From Rhodocollybia butyracea (taxonomy: Eukaryota > Basidiomycota > Agaricomycetes > Agaricales > Omphalotaceae), in contig JADNRY010000002.1 in the NCBI GenBank assembly GCA_015501585.1, positions 1,102,591 through 1,166,590 of the forward strand: a DNA stretch of 64,000 bases, written 5' to 3'. Below, piece after piece: positions 25,337 through 37,490 of this stretch. Position 1 is the first letter of the stretch. Each line of letters begins with the position of its first letter. The position numbers were made by a program, and so were the translations under genes. Below the pieces are notes generated by a model. It searched no databases, had not been told where the DNA came from, and saw only the letters and a program-made list of their open reading frames with translations.

Positions 25337-27295
25337 TTACTGGATAGTACCACTTCCAGACACCGTCTCTTCATCATCCTCGTCAAATTCCGATCCTTCT
25401 TCGTCGTCGTCAAACTCGCCTTCGTCCATAGCTTCTTTGAGCTGAAAGAAAAAGATTTGAATGCCAAATTGGGATTTTCATTGAGAGAACATACCATCTC
25501 AATCAACTCATGGCACTCGTTCAGATGCGCCATACACTGCCCTGGCCCTCTGGTATCGAACCGTCTGCCCCCACAAACTTCCCGTCTTTCCTTCGAGACT
25601 CGATTTGATGTAGCGCGAGTTGGTACTGCCAAAAAAAATGAGTGTCAGATTCCATATGAGGGTCGGATTAAAGCATTGCAGAATTTTGGGTGTTTTTGGT
25701 TAGACAGAAAGCCGAATACGCACGGGATACAAATCTCGGGGACTAAAGAGTCCACCGTATTTTAGAACTTCATTTAGGCATTTCTTGACGGTGGAGAGTT
25801 TATTGGCCTGAGAAATATTTAGTTTGTAGATGAAATTTCGTCAATAGCACTTACAATCGGGGTTAATTCTTCTGACACTGGCTCGCTCGAGGATAATAAT
25901 CGATAGATAAGGCCATAACATCGTCGTAGCAAATATAATAGCACCTGGACGCGTTAAACGAGAGGAACAGAACATCAGTCACAATACTCACATATTGCCC
26001 TTCTGGCCGATTCCCTTCGGTGTCCAAAAACTTCCCATCCACCCTCATCTTATCAATTTCTTGCAAACTTAGGGAATAATTCCAGAGATCCGTCTCTCTC
26101 AAGGTCCAGCGACGAGTAAGAACGAGACCTTCTAACTCGGCTCGTAGATCTGTGAGTCGATCATAGATTGGCTTTAGAGAACTGGCAACATTCTTAGACT
26201 CTTCGTTTGCTTTGATTTCCTGGGAAATTTCGAAACATTCTTCAAGGAGAGAGGAGCAAACAGCTTGGGATGCAGGGACGATACCCCCTGGACCTAGGAA
26301 TTTACCGTCTACACGGTTGCTGAACATGCAACAGAAGGGTTTAGAATCTGAACGTAGCGGCAGATATTTGAAGACTCAACGAATCGATTTTGCGAAGTTC
26401 GTCCTGTAGAGGCTTGAGCTCAGCCTTGTGTGAGCCTTCCTTGGCTGCTAGAGCGACCAGCTTTCGCCGGATAGTAACTAGCTTTTCGTGAACCGGGACA
26501 AGCTCTACGGAGATGACGGATAGAGATTCTGCCAGTGACTCGACAATGGTGTCTAAGCAATACAATAACGGTCAGGATACATCTGGATTCGATACCATTT
26601 GGAAATCACGGACCGCATTTTTTGAGCTGACGTTCCAAAAGCTTGAGAATGGCCTCTGGGTGCTTGTTTTCACTCGCGTCGCGTTGAAGGATTTGTCTGA
26701 GTTCTGATATTCGCCTTCGGAAAGGCGCAAGGTCGGCTTCGTTATACACTGCCGATTCGTTCATATGGGTGAGGATTTGCTGTAGAACACGTTAAAGCGT
26801 GAAAGAGAACGAAGATTCGTTACGGACTCGCATAGAGGCTATCTGAGAGTAAGTTGCCGGCGCGTCCCTGGTTTTGCCAATGGTCAGATAGAAAAGAGAC
26901 AAAAGGCCAAACACGTCGGAGAGTGTTTGGTCTAATCGATTGTTTGGAGCTGTGCCATCGTCTCGCACATCGTTCAGTTTTGTGACTATTCGTTATCGTT
27001 ATCATCAGTGCTTGAAAGTAGCAAAACAGGACACGCCTTGTTTTATGACCGCCTGGTATAGCACATTGACATCAGAGGCTTTGATGAATTCTGCGCGATT
27101 TTTCTTGAGGGCAGTTAACCTATTTCTGATACTTTACAAAACAAATGAGCCGGAAGTGGTCTAAGATGCGTCGTGAAAGCCTACTTGACTAGTGCCTCGA
27201 GGATAGGAAGTTCTGTATAGAAATGACACGTCAAGTTGGAAAAGAAGAAAGGTTTAGGTTGATATCTGACCTTCTTGAGGAACAGGAGCAGACAT
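25337..27295 (-). CDS. DUF2408 fungal protein
   Basis: Conserved fungal protein of unknown function. The ATG at 27295 gives MSAPVPQEELPILEALVK. Eight to ten exons join to a helical protein with repeated family blocks: IRRKLVALAAKEGSHKAELKPLQDELRKIDS, RVDGKFLGPGGIVPASQAVCSSLLEECFEIS, LRAELEGLVLTRRWTLRETDLWNYSLSLQEID, RVDGKFLDTEGNRPEGQYV, GKFVGADGSIPEGQ, MAHLNECHELIEM. The C-terminus is strongly acidic (DEGEFDDDEEGSEFDEDDEE). The RVDGKF-type motif recurs about three times, suggesting internal repeats. One intron (26986-27036) seems to use a GC donor. A missing base in a G run (plus-strand ccc 25540-25542) breaks frame between PEGQ and the final conserved helix. Family known, function unknown. 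Confidence 0.85.
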
Positions 27296-27636
27296 TCGTC
27301 AAAAACTTGGTGTTTGATCGTCAAGATATAAGAAACGGTTTCGAAACGGTTTTAGACCATTTCCCACGGAGCTTCGCCCTGCCCATTGTAGCTTGAAGGC
27401 CCTCGTCAGCCGTTCCACGTAGGGACAAATTTGCAGCACAGTACAAGTCTATCAGTTATCATCGGCAAGTGTTTTGACGGCGCAGAACAAAGCAATAATT
27501 ACTGTATAAACCTGGCAAAATTCACGCAGATTTCGGCTTTCAGCGTTAGCCATCACGTGTTTGGATCGCAGCAGTTCTAGTGCATTGCCTTTCTTAGCTC
27601 CAAACAGCACATTCCAGTTCTTGTCCTCCTACCACC

Positions 27637-28294
27637 ATGACTGAAAAGATCAAAGAGGTTTGTCGATTCTCCTTCACGCTCTTCACGATCTTACGAGATA
27701 TCACCATCAGAAATTGAACAACCTTCGCCTCGAAGCCGACCACGCCATCGAGCGCGCCGAGGCAGCAGAGGCAAAGAACAAGAAGCTAGAGCAGCTCCTT
27801 CTCGAGAAAGAGCAAGAAATCACCTCACTCCAGCATAAACTGAACGTTGTAGAGGCCGATATGGAAAAGGCAGACGGGGAATTAGACAAGATGAAACGCC
27901 AGAACATGGAGCAGATCGGATCTCAGACGACGAGCGAGGGACTACAACGAAAGGTACAATTGCTAGAAGAAGAACTAGATGCTGCTGAGAAGAATGCCAA
28001 AGACACTGTTGAAAAGTCAGTTATTACGATATCCCTGGCGATGACTTCTGATCAAGTGATATCTTTCGTTTAGGCTCAGGCAGGTAGATGTCAAGGCAGA
28101 ACACTTTGAACGTCAAGTTCAGCGACTAGAGCAGGAGCGCGATGCTTGGGAGAAGAAATACGAGGTGCGATCATGCCTCTTTTCTTTCAGCTGCGCTTTA
28201 TATACTGACCTGCCTCATATAGGAAGCGGAGGGCAAATACCAGAAGTCAAAGCAAGAGCTCCAGGACCTTGTTGTCCAGATGGAGGGCCTCTGA
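27637..28294 (+). CDS. Tropomyosin
   Basis: Actin-cable coiled-coil protein, homologue of S. pombe Cdc8 and yeast Tpm1/2. Spliced length is 162 residues, essentially the 161 of Cdc8. The whole chain is a heptad coiled coil from MTEKIKEKLNNLRLEADHAIERAE to QELQDLVVQMEGL, with no domain besides. Four exons: the first codes for MTEKIKE only, and introns start at about 27661, 28018 and 28165. It stabilises formin-made actin filaments at the polarity site and the contractile ring (family knowledge). It is convergent with MsrB, 180 bp between stop codons. Confidence 0.95.
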
Positions 28295-28474
28295 TTGCGA
28301 TGATTCCTGCCTCTTCTTGCTTTATTATCTTCAACCTTTTACTGGTTCTTTCGAATGTAATGATCAAGCCCCGATACTAATGAAATCTTTTCTTACGACG
28401 TTATCCGATCCCGTTATCCAAGATGAATTATACACGTTAATGACACAGTTCCTTTCCTATTGCAATTCTATTCT

Positions 28475-29218
28475 TCAAGACTTGAACGTCAAGGAAACCG
28501 AGTTGACGCAGTGTCGTTCGTCAGTGGGAGTTGGAAAGCCCTCTCCTTTGAATACATGTCCGAGATGACCTCCACAAGCAGCACAGGTTATCTCAGTTCT
28601 GACCATACCGAAAGCCCGGTCTTCGTGTCGGTTCACTGCTCCTGGGATAGCTAATGGACTAATTAGCACCGATATCGATGAACTCTGATCGACAAACCAT
28701 CAAAGAAAGCAGGCCAGCCACATCCACTCTGTTCGAATATTAGATGAGAAATAAAGCTCAGATAAGATAACGCTAACCTTAAACTTTGTATCACTTTTGT
28801 ACAGAGGCGTTCCACAGCCTGCGCATCCGTATACACCTTCTTCATAGAACGAATCGTACTCTCCGGTACCAGCAGCTTCAGTCCCTTTCTTGCGCAGAAT
28901 CCTAAACTAACACAAAGTTTAGACGATGCAGGCCAACAAATTGTCTGATAGTATTATACATACCTGCTCAGGGGACAGAACAGCTCTCCATTCCTCGTCG
29001 GTCTTGGTTTTGCCTTCAGACATTATGTTTCTGCGGATAACTGTATCTCGAGGTCGGGGCGGATAAGAAGCAACGGACCCAAGTAAACTTGGACTTTGTG
29101 GGAATGTGATAAACCTGGTTGCAGTCCGGCCAGAGCTTTTATACCGGATTCCGATTGACAAAGCTGCACAGGTTGAATGTGACCGGTGCACGAGATGGTT
29201 GGTAACGCGATTTAGCAT
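28475..29218 (-). CDS. Peptide methionine-R-sulfoxide reductase MsrB
   Basis: Reduces methionine-R-sulfoxide in oxidised proteins. Visible: Zn-binding CxxC pairs (CAGC and CAAC), [10 protein letters not shown], the [17 protein letters not shown] block and the catalytic Cys in [11 protein letters not shown], all full length. Three introns; the 47-nt last one sits inside [17 protein letters not shown]. Two starts are possible. ATG 29218 gives a 65-residue basic, hydroxylated leader ([16 protein letters not shown]) typical of mitochondrial import. ATG 29023 gives [12 protein letters not shown], matching cytosolic MsrB proteins. Dual targeting from one gene is inferred. Confidence 0.93.
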
Positions 29219-29582
29219 CTGCTATGTTGCGAAGAGGGATTACATAGCTGACAGGTGTCTTTATAATGTTCATGGAAGGGCTGTGGCGCAGTATGCGTCA
29301 TAAAGAGCTTAAGATCTTCAGCTCACTCGCTCAAATGCAACGGTTCACCCAAAAACAACGAGCCGGATTCGTACAGCACTACTTATACGTTACACAACCC
29401 TTCATCAAAGCTGAGAAGAGAAGTTTTTCGAAAAGATAGATAACGGTATAACGATAACGCGACAAGAAAAAAAACTCGAAAAGTTTTACCCCATTCAAAA
29501 ACTTCAAGAGCACGGTTTTGCCCCATACCTCGTCACAAAAACTTCCTCCGAGTCGAGGGCTCAAACGTTGGTGCTAACGCAG

Positions 29583-30728
29583 CTAAGACATGGGAGTACG
29601 ATCTATAGCAGAATTTCGAAAGCTCGACTTATCCTGCATAGAGTCTACGTAGGGAAGATGTTTGAGTTAAATAAAATTCAGGGAGGGCGGTGTATGTGTA
29701 CTCACCATTATTGGATTTATACTCCATGATCGTCGAAGGAGGGAGGTGTAAAACTTTTCGAATAGTATCCCTACACACAAAACATCGATTAAAAACAATT
29801 GCTGCAAAAACTTCATAGAACAACATACCGTATTCTCTCTCTAACCTTAACATCCCCATCCAGCCGATTCCACAAACTAACAATATCCTCACTCTGTCGT
29901 ACACTTATCGTACACCCACATATCTCAGGAAACTCCACGCCGGGGTCGCTCCCGTCCTCCCAGTTCGTCGCCACCTCGCCATTCTCCTCCGAGTCACTCT
30001 GCGTCTGATGACACTCATCAAATTGATCCCCGAGAACAGCAAGGACGAGATCCTCCCAGATACGGTCCGCGACGCCCTTTTTCAGCCGGATGATCCACTT
30101 GCCCCCAGATATGTTGACCGGGTCCTCCCAGATTGGCCTGCGGACGCCGTCGTGGAAGAGGAGATAGTCGGTGGTTGGCTGCAGGGCTGAAGGAGGCGCG
30201 AGGTGCGTCCAGAGGGACCAGAAAGATTCAACCTTAAAGCAAAAGAACCCAAAAAAGAAAACGTTGTCAGCGTTGTGTTGTCGCGCGAGTTTAACAGTAA
30301 GGACTAGACTTACGGATGCAAAGGCCGAGATCTTCTTTATCCCTTCCTCATAACTAATCAGTTTATTTCCCGGCGTACGTTGCTGTCGAAACCAAAACAC
30401 CCAACTATAATAAACACAACGAGGGGGGAGGGTATAACATGGTAAATAAACGCAACGAATTTGAAAAGGAATAAGATCCACGAACATACGTGGTTTTTAG
30501 AGGATGCGGTTCCGACACACTGGGCGACGAACCGTTGCTGCTGGACGACTTTTCGTGGGATCTGTCGGAGCCCGCGGTTATCGAGGTGGAAAAGTGCTTT
30601 GAAGAAGCCACGCGGGACTTGGGTGCAGGCTGCGTGGGTGGAGGTGGCTGGGTTGTCGCGGGTATTTGAGAATTAATGGACAGGAATCGGGATTGTTGAG
30701 ACAGGTTGGAAAAATAACTATTTGCCAT
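29583..30728 (-). CDS. eIF4E-family cap-binding protein, 4EHP-like
   Basis: Cap-binding protein of the 4EHP/nCBP type, a likely translational regulator rather than the main initiation factor (inference from the family). The ATG at 30728 opens a disordered Ser/Pro/Gln-rich N-terminus of about 80 residues. The core follows: TWVFWFRQQRTPG, SYEEGIKKISAFASVESFW, PIWED, SGGKWIIRLKKG, WEDLVLAVLGDQF, EICGCTISVR, RIRDTIRKVLHLPPSTIMEYK. The first cap-stacking Trp position appears kept, while the second aligns with Tyr in SYEE, as in non-canonical classes. An acidic insert (ECHQTQSDSEENGE) separates GDQF from EICGC. The last exon encodes a short tail DKSSFRNSAIDRTPMS. It is divergent from KEI1, 316 bp apart. 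Confidence 0.9.
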
Positions 30729-31044
30729 TAGCTGAAGGGGGTGCTAAAAAGCAAAAGGTTGCAAAATTGTGCAATTTTTAGCAAGACTGGACGCAGCACA
30801 GGTGAAAGGAAGTTACTTGGTCGAAAAAAATATATGTATCAAAGAAATAAAAGAGAAAAGGCTAAAGATAAAGTCATCAGCAATTCAGGTATACATGGCT
30901 AATGATAAATTAAAAAAGAAAATAGAACAGACCTTGAATTGGCCAGAGAGATGGTGGGCGTTTGAGTGAACGGAATTTATTACTTACCTAATCCTTAACT
31001 TTCCTATCTTTCCCTTTCTCTCTCCTCTTCCTCTCTTTCCTCTT

Positions 31045-32184
31045 ATGAAGCTTACTCTCAAGCCGGAATGGCGTATCCGCATCTGGCCCTTTTCTTCGTT
31101 TCTCGGCGTCCTTGATATCAAAACCGGTGTCACGATCGCTTTGTTATTTGCAGTCAGCCCTTCAACTTAACTCCAAAATCCAAAAACTTGTGTGTATTAA
31201 CCCCATCTATATCTTATAGGTATTCAACAAAGTAGCTGGAATATACGGCCTTATTGCCCTTGCTACCGGTGCAGATGGGTCGTTTTCCCAGTTCAGCCTG
31301 TACCTCTATTCCTTAGGTGCTCTATTTGCACTATTCTATGGCCTGAGAGCGGTCGGAGAGGTATGTGTTCCTGATTTCACTTTTGGGGTTCAGCTCAGCT
31401 CATCATACTGTGAAACCCCCAGGAGGACCCGAAAAACACGCTCTACTTTGCCCACTTCTTCTTCGCAGATCACATCTTTTCCACCGCCTGGACCGTATTC
31501 TTCGCCGTAGTCTGGTGGTTCCAGACCCCGCACGACGGGAAGCGCCTGGCCAACTCGCCGGCGCAGCAGCAGATCATCGAGGCGTCGCCTGCGCATTATA
31601 ACATGAGCGATGAACAGCGTGCTATCGCTGCGGGACAGATTTGGAACCACGAACAGGGCACAGCATTGGCTGTGATTGTTCTTTCGTGGATTTCTAAAGT
31701 ACGCCTCCGCTTTTGACAACAATACTTATGGGTATCGTTGACTGACTTGAATTCCAAGATCTATCTCGACCTCCTCATATACTCGTACGCAACCCATCTG
31801 CGAAAGGGCTCCTACAGGTCTCTCCTCCGACCGCGCGTCCCTGGTGCGACCTCAACCACCTACGATACCGGATTAGGCTATCCAGAGGAAGAAGAAGAGG
31901 ACACCGAAGATTTCTACCGCCTACCCCTGCGCACGCCGAACACAGGCAACTCGATCTCCAGCTTCGCAGACTTTATAAACGCCCCCGGAGGCCGCCGCCA
32001 GCAAGGCTCTTCCTCTCTCGGAAAACTGAACAGTTCTGCAGCAGGAATGGCCGAAGACGACGATGAGGTGCTTTTTGACGAAGACGAACACTCGTATGGG
32101 TCGAGCTCGCGCACGCATTCGAAAATAGGGACCGATGAGAGTAAGAGCAGTACGGATGAAGAGCGGCTGGGACGGCTGAGATGA
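31045..32184 (+). CDS. KEI1: Inositol phosphorylceramide synthase regulatory subunit Kei1
   Basis: Golgi subunit that partners the catalytic IPC synthase (Aur1) in sphingolipid synthesis. Start ATG 31045 (MKLTLKPEWR). Family features: SSFLGVLDIKTGVTIALLFA, then VFNKVAGIYGLIALATGA, a third helix at LYLYSLGALFALFYGL, a fourth at DHIFSTAWTVFFAVVWWF, and a late helix at ISKIYLDLLIYSYATHLRKG. Introns fall after LLFA, RAVGE and WISK. A long acidic, Ser-rich cytosolic tail (EEEEEDTEDFYRLPLRTP, EDDDEVLFDEDEHS) follows and is longer than in yeast. Frame is clean throughout. Confidence 0.88.
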
Positions 32185-32965
32185 CATGGGTGTTTTTTTT
32201 TCGGTTTTTTAACTTTTTATTCTCAGCATTATCACCCGTGTATTTAACGTTTTCGTTGTAGACATAGTACGGTTTTCACTCTAATGCCCCTTCATACCAA
32301 CCCACCCACACTCCTTCTCCTTCATACTATTCAAGTTGTCTGTTTGTTGGATGATATTCTCTCGCGTACATGGGATCTCAGAACGTTTATCGTTCGATAA
32401 TATATGCTGATAAGAAGCACGAATTTTGGGATGAGAGGGCCTATCATGATTCTCGGGATAAAGTTGAAGAATTGTGAGAAACTTCGTCTTCGTCGCGTTC
32501 AACAACTCGATCGGGGTATTTCGTGTGCTTTCAACAATCCCACCCCTCTCGTGAATACACATACAGCAGCTAGAAATCATGCCTCACTGTTCCGTCGCGA
32601 ATCTTTCCGTTACCCACCCACCCAATCGCCGGATTAAGCCTGGTGACTCTACGTTAATGTCGTACAAAACATAACGACCATTTCTTTGCAGAAATCCTTC
32701 ATACATATGAAATTTTGCGCCAGACCACCGGTGAAGGGCAGTAAAGAGCGTAAGGCAGTAAAGCCTAGTAAAGCCCGAAGACTATTCATGTTCCATATAA
32801 TATTCTCGATCAAATCTACATAAGTAAAACGATTGATACGGAATCTAGTACCCACATTTTGTTCCGAACATTTTCTACCCCACCAAGCAGCGCCAAACGC
32901 CCAGTTCCAATTTTGCACTTTGTTTGTGATCGGGCCCTTTCCCTCTCGACCCACATCCACAAAAA
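32185..32965. other. Intergenic stretch
   Basis: About 780 bp without a convincing gene on either strand. Short open frames overlap but lack conserved content. It contains the KEI1 3' flank and the 5' region of the next gene. Confidence 0.5.
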
Positions 32966-34503
32966 ATGGAGCCGCTTGCCAAACTTTTTGACAAGTGGCC
33001 CATTTTTCGGCCCAAGTCCACCGAGTATGTCCCGATCGCGCTTACAGAACTCGCAGCGCGAGCTGAGGAAGATGAAGACGTTTCGTCGGAAGAGATTTTC
33101 GAGGAAGGAAAAGTGCCTCGCCGAGATTGGACAGTGTTTCGTCGGGGTAGAACACTCATAGGAATCATCCTAGTCCTAGGAATCATGACTATTCTGTCTG
33201 TTGTATTTCTCACTCGTTCTCGGTGGCAGCACCAATGCGCCGCGGATGTCTATAAGCAAAAAGGATACATCTGGCGTTCCGGAGAAGATATTAGGTGAGA
33301 CCTAAGAGGTTTTTGACGTCCAAAGCTGATGGTTTTTCTCTTGAAGATGGGTACCGTATAGCGACCCAACACGACTTCTACCTCCCTCGCCCATCCACAT
33401 CTACAACTCAACAATCCTACCTACGCCCTACGATCTTTCATTTGCTCCTCCATCCTACACCAACCTCCTCTCCTCCCCCTCCCGCGCAACAGACCCCGCT
33501 CTTTCCTTTTCCCAAAACAAAACCATCGTCGTCATAGGCGATTCGCATTCTCGCCGTCAGCTAGAAGGACTCTGTCAGCGCCTCGGCCCAGAAAACGCGA
33601 CACTGAACATCGAAGGCGGGCATAACAAGGGATACTGCTACATCCCAGACCTAGGCCTGCGTTTCGTGTTGTTATTTCATTTCGGGATCGCAAGAACCGA
33701 GGAAACTTGGTATTTCAACGAAGATGGATCTACTGGCGTTGAAGAACGGATTGAAGGAACACTTGTACCGTATCTAGAAGAATTAAGGATAGACGGAGCT
33801 CCGGACTTTGTGTTGCTGCAAAGCGGGTACTGGGTACGTTGCCAAGATTACTCTTTTCGCCGGCGCCGCTAATGTTGAGAACACAACACAGGACGTCCGG
33901 TTTTTTCGCCCAGCTGTATCAGCAATTGAAACCGTCAGGAGACGAAGTAAAAGACTTGAACCTGCAAAAGGAAGCTCGGCCACTGACATGGGCAGAACTC
34001 ACGTACCATCGACAGCGGATGTCAGAAGTAGTTGACTCGCTCAGGTCTCGCTGGGGAAAGAGCCGTGAGTTTATCATCGACGACGAGTCGGAGCAGCAAC
34101 TGATGATTGATACGTATTCGCAGTTCCTTTGATGCTGAGGACGACACAAGAACATCAAAACGGCCGAGATATGGGCAACGTAGGCATTTACCAACTTAAT
34201 GAAAGCCTCGAGGCTCTCGCCGACCTTATCAAGGTACCAATCATGCCATGTAAGCCAAACGCGTGCTCAGCTATAGCTAGTTCATTCGCTGACGGCTGTC
34301 GTTTATCTAAACAGGGACTAATCTAATAACTGGAACTATTGACTACAGCGATGATCAGGTTCGTTCATTCCCGAAGATCTCTTTCAAAACATTTCTGAGA
34401 TTGTGATAATTAGCATTTGGCCATCGGCTCAGAAGCGAATGCAATATGGATTGACATGGTTCTCTACTACCTTGCACGCAGTCTTCACGGGTGCTTATTG
34501 TAA
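32966..34503 (+). CDS. Type II membrane protein with SGNH/PC-esterase-like domain
   Basis: ATG 32966 gives a cytosolic N-terminus (MEPLAKLFDKWPIF) of about 70 residues with an acidic patch, then one helix (LIGIILVLGIMTILSVVFL) and a luminal domain. The luminal part has a GDSHSRRQLEGL block (Gly-Asp-Ser nucleophile), LLQSGYWDVRFF and a C-terminal D-x2-H (DDQHLAIGSEAN), the layout of SGNH enzymes related to plant TBL/PMR5 and fungal Cas1 polysaccharide O-acetyl modification. A role in cell-wall glycan acylation in the Golgi is inference. Five introns. Frame problems near the T run 33901-33906 (one T too many) and near 34315 (one G too few after the acceptor) fit the homopolymer pattern of the window. 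Confidence 0.75.
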
Positions 34504-35454
34504 CACTATTCATGTGCGAAGAGGGAGCGGAGCTTCACAGGATGCTTCATTGGACTAGAGACGTCATTCATAGACAAAACTAACTTACATATCTACCAAA
34601 TATCTACTCATATTTAGACACTGTATACCCCATTGACATTATTATCGTTGGCTTCGAAACAGTCATTATACATCTAATAACTTTTTAGGAATCTCACTCT
34701 CAAAACAATCATCGAAAGGAATAAGCAAAAAACTTGTATTATTCTACATAACACGGTCAAAGCAGTAAATACTACCCTAAACAAGAAACCCTAATCTAGG
34801 GTTAGCCCAGCTCCCGGCCGAAAAAAAAAGAGCCCGCCCAGCCAGAGTGGCCGATGCGGGACAGGGAAATATTGAGACGGTGCATAAGCCTGAGCCTATA
34901 CAAACTGTAGACACCCTTTGTATGGACAAGGTCGCCGTGCTATGAAGGATCTCCACCGCCCACAAACTCGGGTAGGTGAGGGAGCCTGTGCCATCAAGGT
35001 AAGTATGAGTTGTTCATTTGTTTGCGGCGGGCTTTTATACGAGGAATTTTTGCGCACGGACCAGGTTGCGTGGGTTTGCGTCATGTGTTTCTCTGCAACT
35101 CATTTAGACGCTCGTATCTCTGGTTGACGAGAGGAATGCCTCCCGTCACCAGTGCAGAGAGGGAATTGTACCTGAAACACCTAAACCTACCTACCCACCT
35201 ACCTGAGGCTGTGACGTGAATCCGACGCAACTTATCAATACTGAAATTTACGAAAAGGCGCAAATTTCCGAGCTTGCTACTCAAGCTACTCAGGAGTCAA
35301 GTTAATGGATTAAGCTGCCTCGACAGGACGAGAGGAGAGAAATCAACTAAAAAGGACAGTGAATGTATCCAACTTATATATATTCAGTAAGAAATATAAA
35401 TAAATGGAAAGACAGTAAGCACATTCTTCGTCAATCTGGACAAAGAATGTGTAG
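34504..35454. repeat. Intergenic stretch with a dispersed repeat copy
   Basis: Mostly featureless. From about 35120 to 35335 it carries one copy of a dispersed repeat also found near 41590-41800 and 42865-43085 (shared ggaatgcctcccgt, gtgaatccgacgc and gctactcaagct motifs). A short cctacctacccacctacct low-complexity run lies at about 35189. No gene is supported. Confidence 0.6.
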
Positions 35455-37050
35455 CTACAGAATAAAACGGATAAGGTCATCACGGAAGTAAAAAACTAGA
35501 GTGATAGCAAAGGATAAGGATATATATTTAACACTAAGACCTCCCTGCCACCAGCGGTGTTCTATTATTTGAATGGGTTGCGTTGTGTTTTTGGACGGGT
35601 GAGAATAGTGTGGAGGGCTCGGAGGGTGCGGAGGTTTCACTTCCCAGCCAGGTCTAGGAGGAAGAGAATATTGATATGACGAGGATGAACTAGATGAATT
35701 CGATGTATCAGCGGATGAAGCTGAAGTTGAAGAGGACTGTCAATAGCATCAGCAAGGATCAAGGGGGGGGAATATCGGACTAACGGTTGGACTAATGGTA
35801 GTCGACGTGGCCTCGCTAGTATTTGAGGGTGAATAATATACTGTTCTCGACCGGCTTTTGTTGCTGGTGTTTAGAGACTTCGTAGATCTTCCCGAATTGC
35901 GAATGATGTTGCTAGCAGAACTCCTTGCTGATTCGAGCCGTGGAAAGCGCAAGAGCAATGAACTACCATGTATGCCAAGAACGACCTCTCGCTTCTCCAC
36001 GGTGGATCGTTTGTTAGTACTGGTACTGGCACCAGCAATACTACCACTGTGCCATCCAACACTTACAGATTCTGGTTCGATATTGGTGAGGTCCGCGACG
36101 AAACCAGCGTGAGACTGTGACTCCAAGTCAGCGTTTGCGGATATCTCTGGCTCCCTCTGGTCAGGTTCCAGCTGCGCTTCCTCCCATCTCAAATCATCAG
36201 AGTCCCTTGATTCAACAGCGGTACCGGTGTAAGGAGGAGCCAAACCCACAGATAGTTTTTGTTGTGGATCAGGGCCAATGCGGAGAGGTATGTTATTTGT
36301 AGGATCGTTTAGTGGGACATACGGACCATGGTTTCCGGTATTATTGCCGAGGAGAGAATCTTCCTCTGAAACCATGTCAAGCAGCTCCGACACTTGTTCA
36401 AGCTCGTCTTCATTTTGCCTCTGTAATAGTTCTTGAAATAGTGTAGTAATCTTCATAGGTTCCCTATTATCGGTAAAGAGCTGTAAGCGTAATTGCGAGT
36501 CCTTCAAATGGAATTTTGAACTGACACTAATCTTGGCATTTCAAAATAGCCATAGCAGAGGCCATCTGGATATAAAAAGGCTTTGAATGCGTTTGCGGGC
36601 ACTTGTTGGGGACGTGCATACCATCAACTTTATTGACTGTAAATCTGTCTCGAAGGCGAGAAACAAGCTCTTCGTCATCTGGCATCTCCTCCCCCTGATA
36701 GAAGTATGTGCATTAGACCAGCGAGTCAAAGATTTAGTTACTTGACTTACCTCACAGATAGCCCACATCCAGTCATCGTCATGCGTGATTGCTATGTCCA
36801 CCTCTGGTCTCTGCAGAAAATAATATAGTGAATCAAAAATGTCCACAGCTCGAATTCAATAGCTTACTTCACTCAAGATCCACTTGTTCAGGACATCCGA
36901 AGGATGATACGGCTATGCTATGAATGAGAACGATGTTGAGAAGGGATTTTAGCGAAGAACACACCTCGGACCAAAAATGAAAAGAATCATCCGAATCGCT
37001 GCCAGTCTCGGAGGATGAGGGGGTGGCTGGTATCTACTTTGATCGTGTTC
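35455..37050 (-). CDS. Hypothetical Ser-rich tail-anchored protein
   Basis: Not recognised. Exons join as IPATPSSSETGSDSDDSFHFWSE, PYHPSDVLNKWILSE, RPEVDIAITHDDDWMWAICE, EEMPDDEELVSRLRDRF and then a long exon (35797-36507) that is acidic and then Ser/Thr-rich. The last exon encodes SSSTSASSADTSNSSSS, a Pro-rich turn and a C-terminal hydrophobic helix (YISLSFAITLVFYF) four to ten residues from the end, typical of tail-anchored proteins. One base appears missing in plus-strand aaa 36506-36508. The start codon was not found with certainty; the first safe exon begins near 37045. Confidence 0.6.
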
Positions 37051-37084
37051 ACTATAAAGGCTTGAGATCCGGCTTCTCATATAT

Positions 37085-37340
37085 GGTGAGGATGGTTGAA
37101 ATTTTGAGCTGCCGGTGCTGCAAATAGAATACGCGAATCCAAAGTCGTATACAGGCTGTCAAACCTGTTACAGCTGCACACCTGATGTTGCTATCGCGTG
37201 TACTGGTAGAACGGCCAAGTATTATAGGCAATGAAAAGACCGCGTGATAGGTTTGAGAGGTACGAGGAGCTTTAATTTGGACTCTAGGTAACCGTTCGGT
37301 CAAGAATGATCATGATATTCGTTGAAACCTAATTATAATA
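37085..37340. repeat. Direct repeat, left copy, flanking the EF-hand gene
   Basis: About 250 bp matching 41846-42080 in the same orientation at roughly 80 percent (shared gtgaggatgg, aaagtcgtataca, gtagaacggccaa, gtacgaggagctt and cgttgaaacct). The two copies bracket the EF-hand/ZZ gene. Confidence 0.75.
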
Positions 37341-37490
37341 AAGCACCCCCACCCCCAATACATTACATAGAAATGAGAGCCTGATGAAGAAAACTGACCT
37401 GGTAACATGGTCGGTAACATGGTCGGTGAGTGTAATCAACAACTTGAAGATAAGAAAAGTTTACTTGCATTCTTTGACCAAAGAACAAGC

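Noticed and set aside
34789..34805. CCCTAA and TTAG-like telomere words next to each other
   Set aside because: Only one unit in each direction; no array, so chance is enough.
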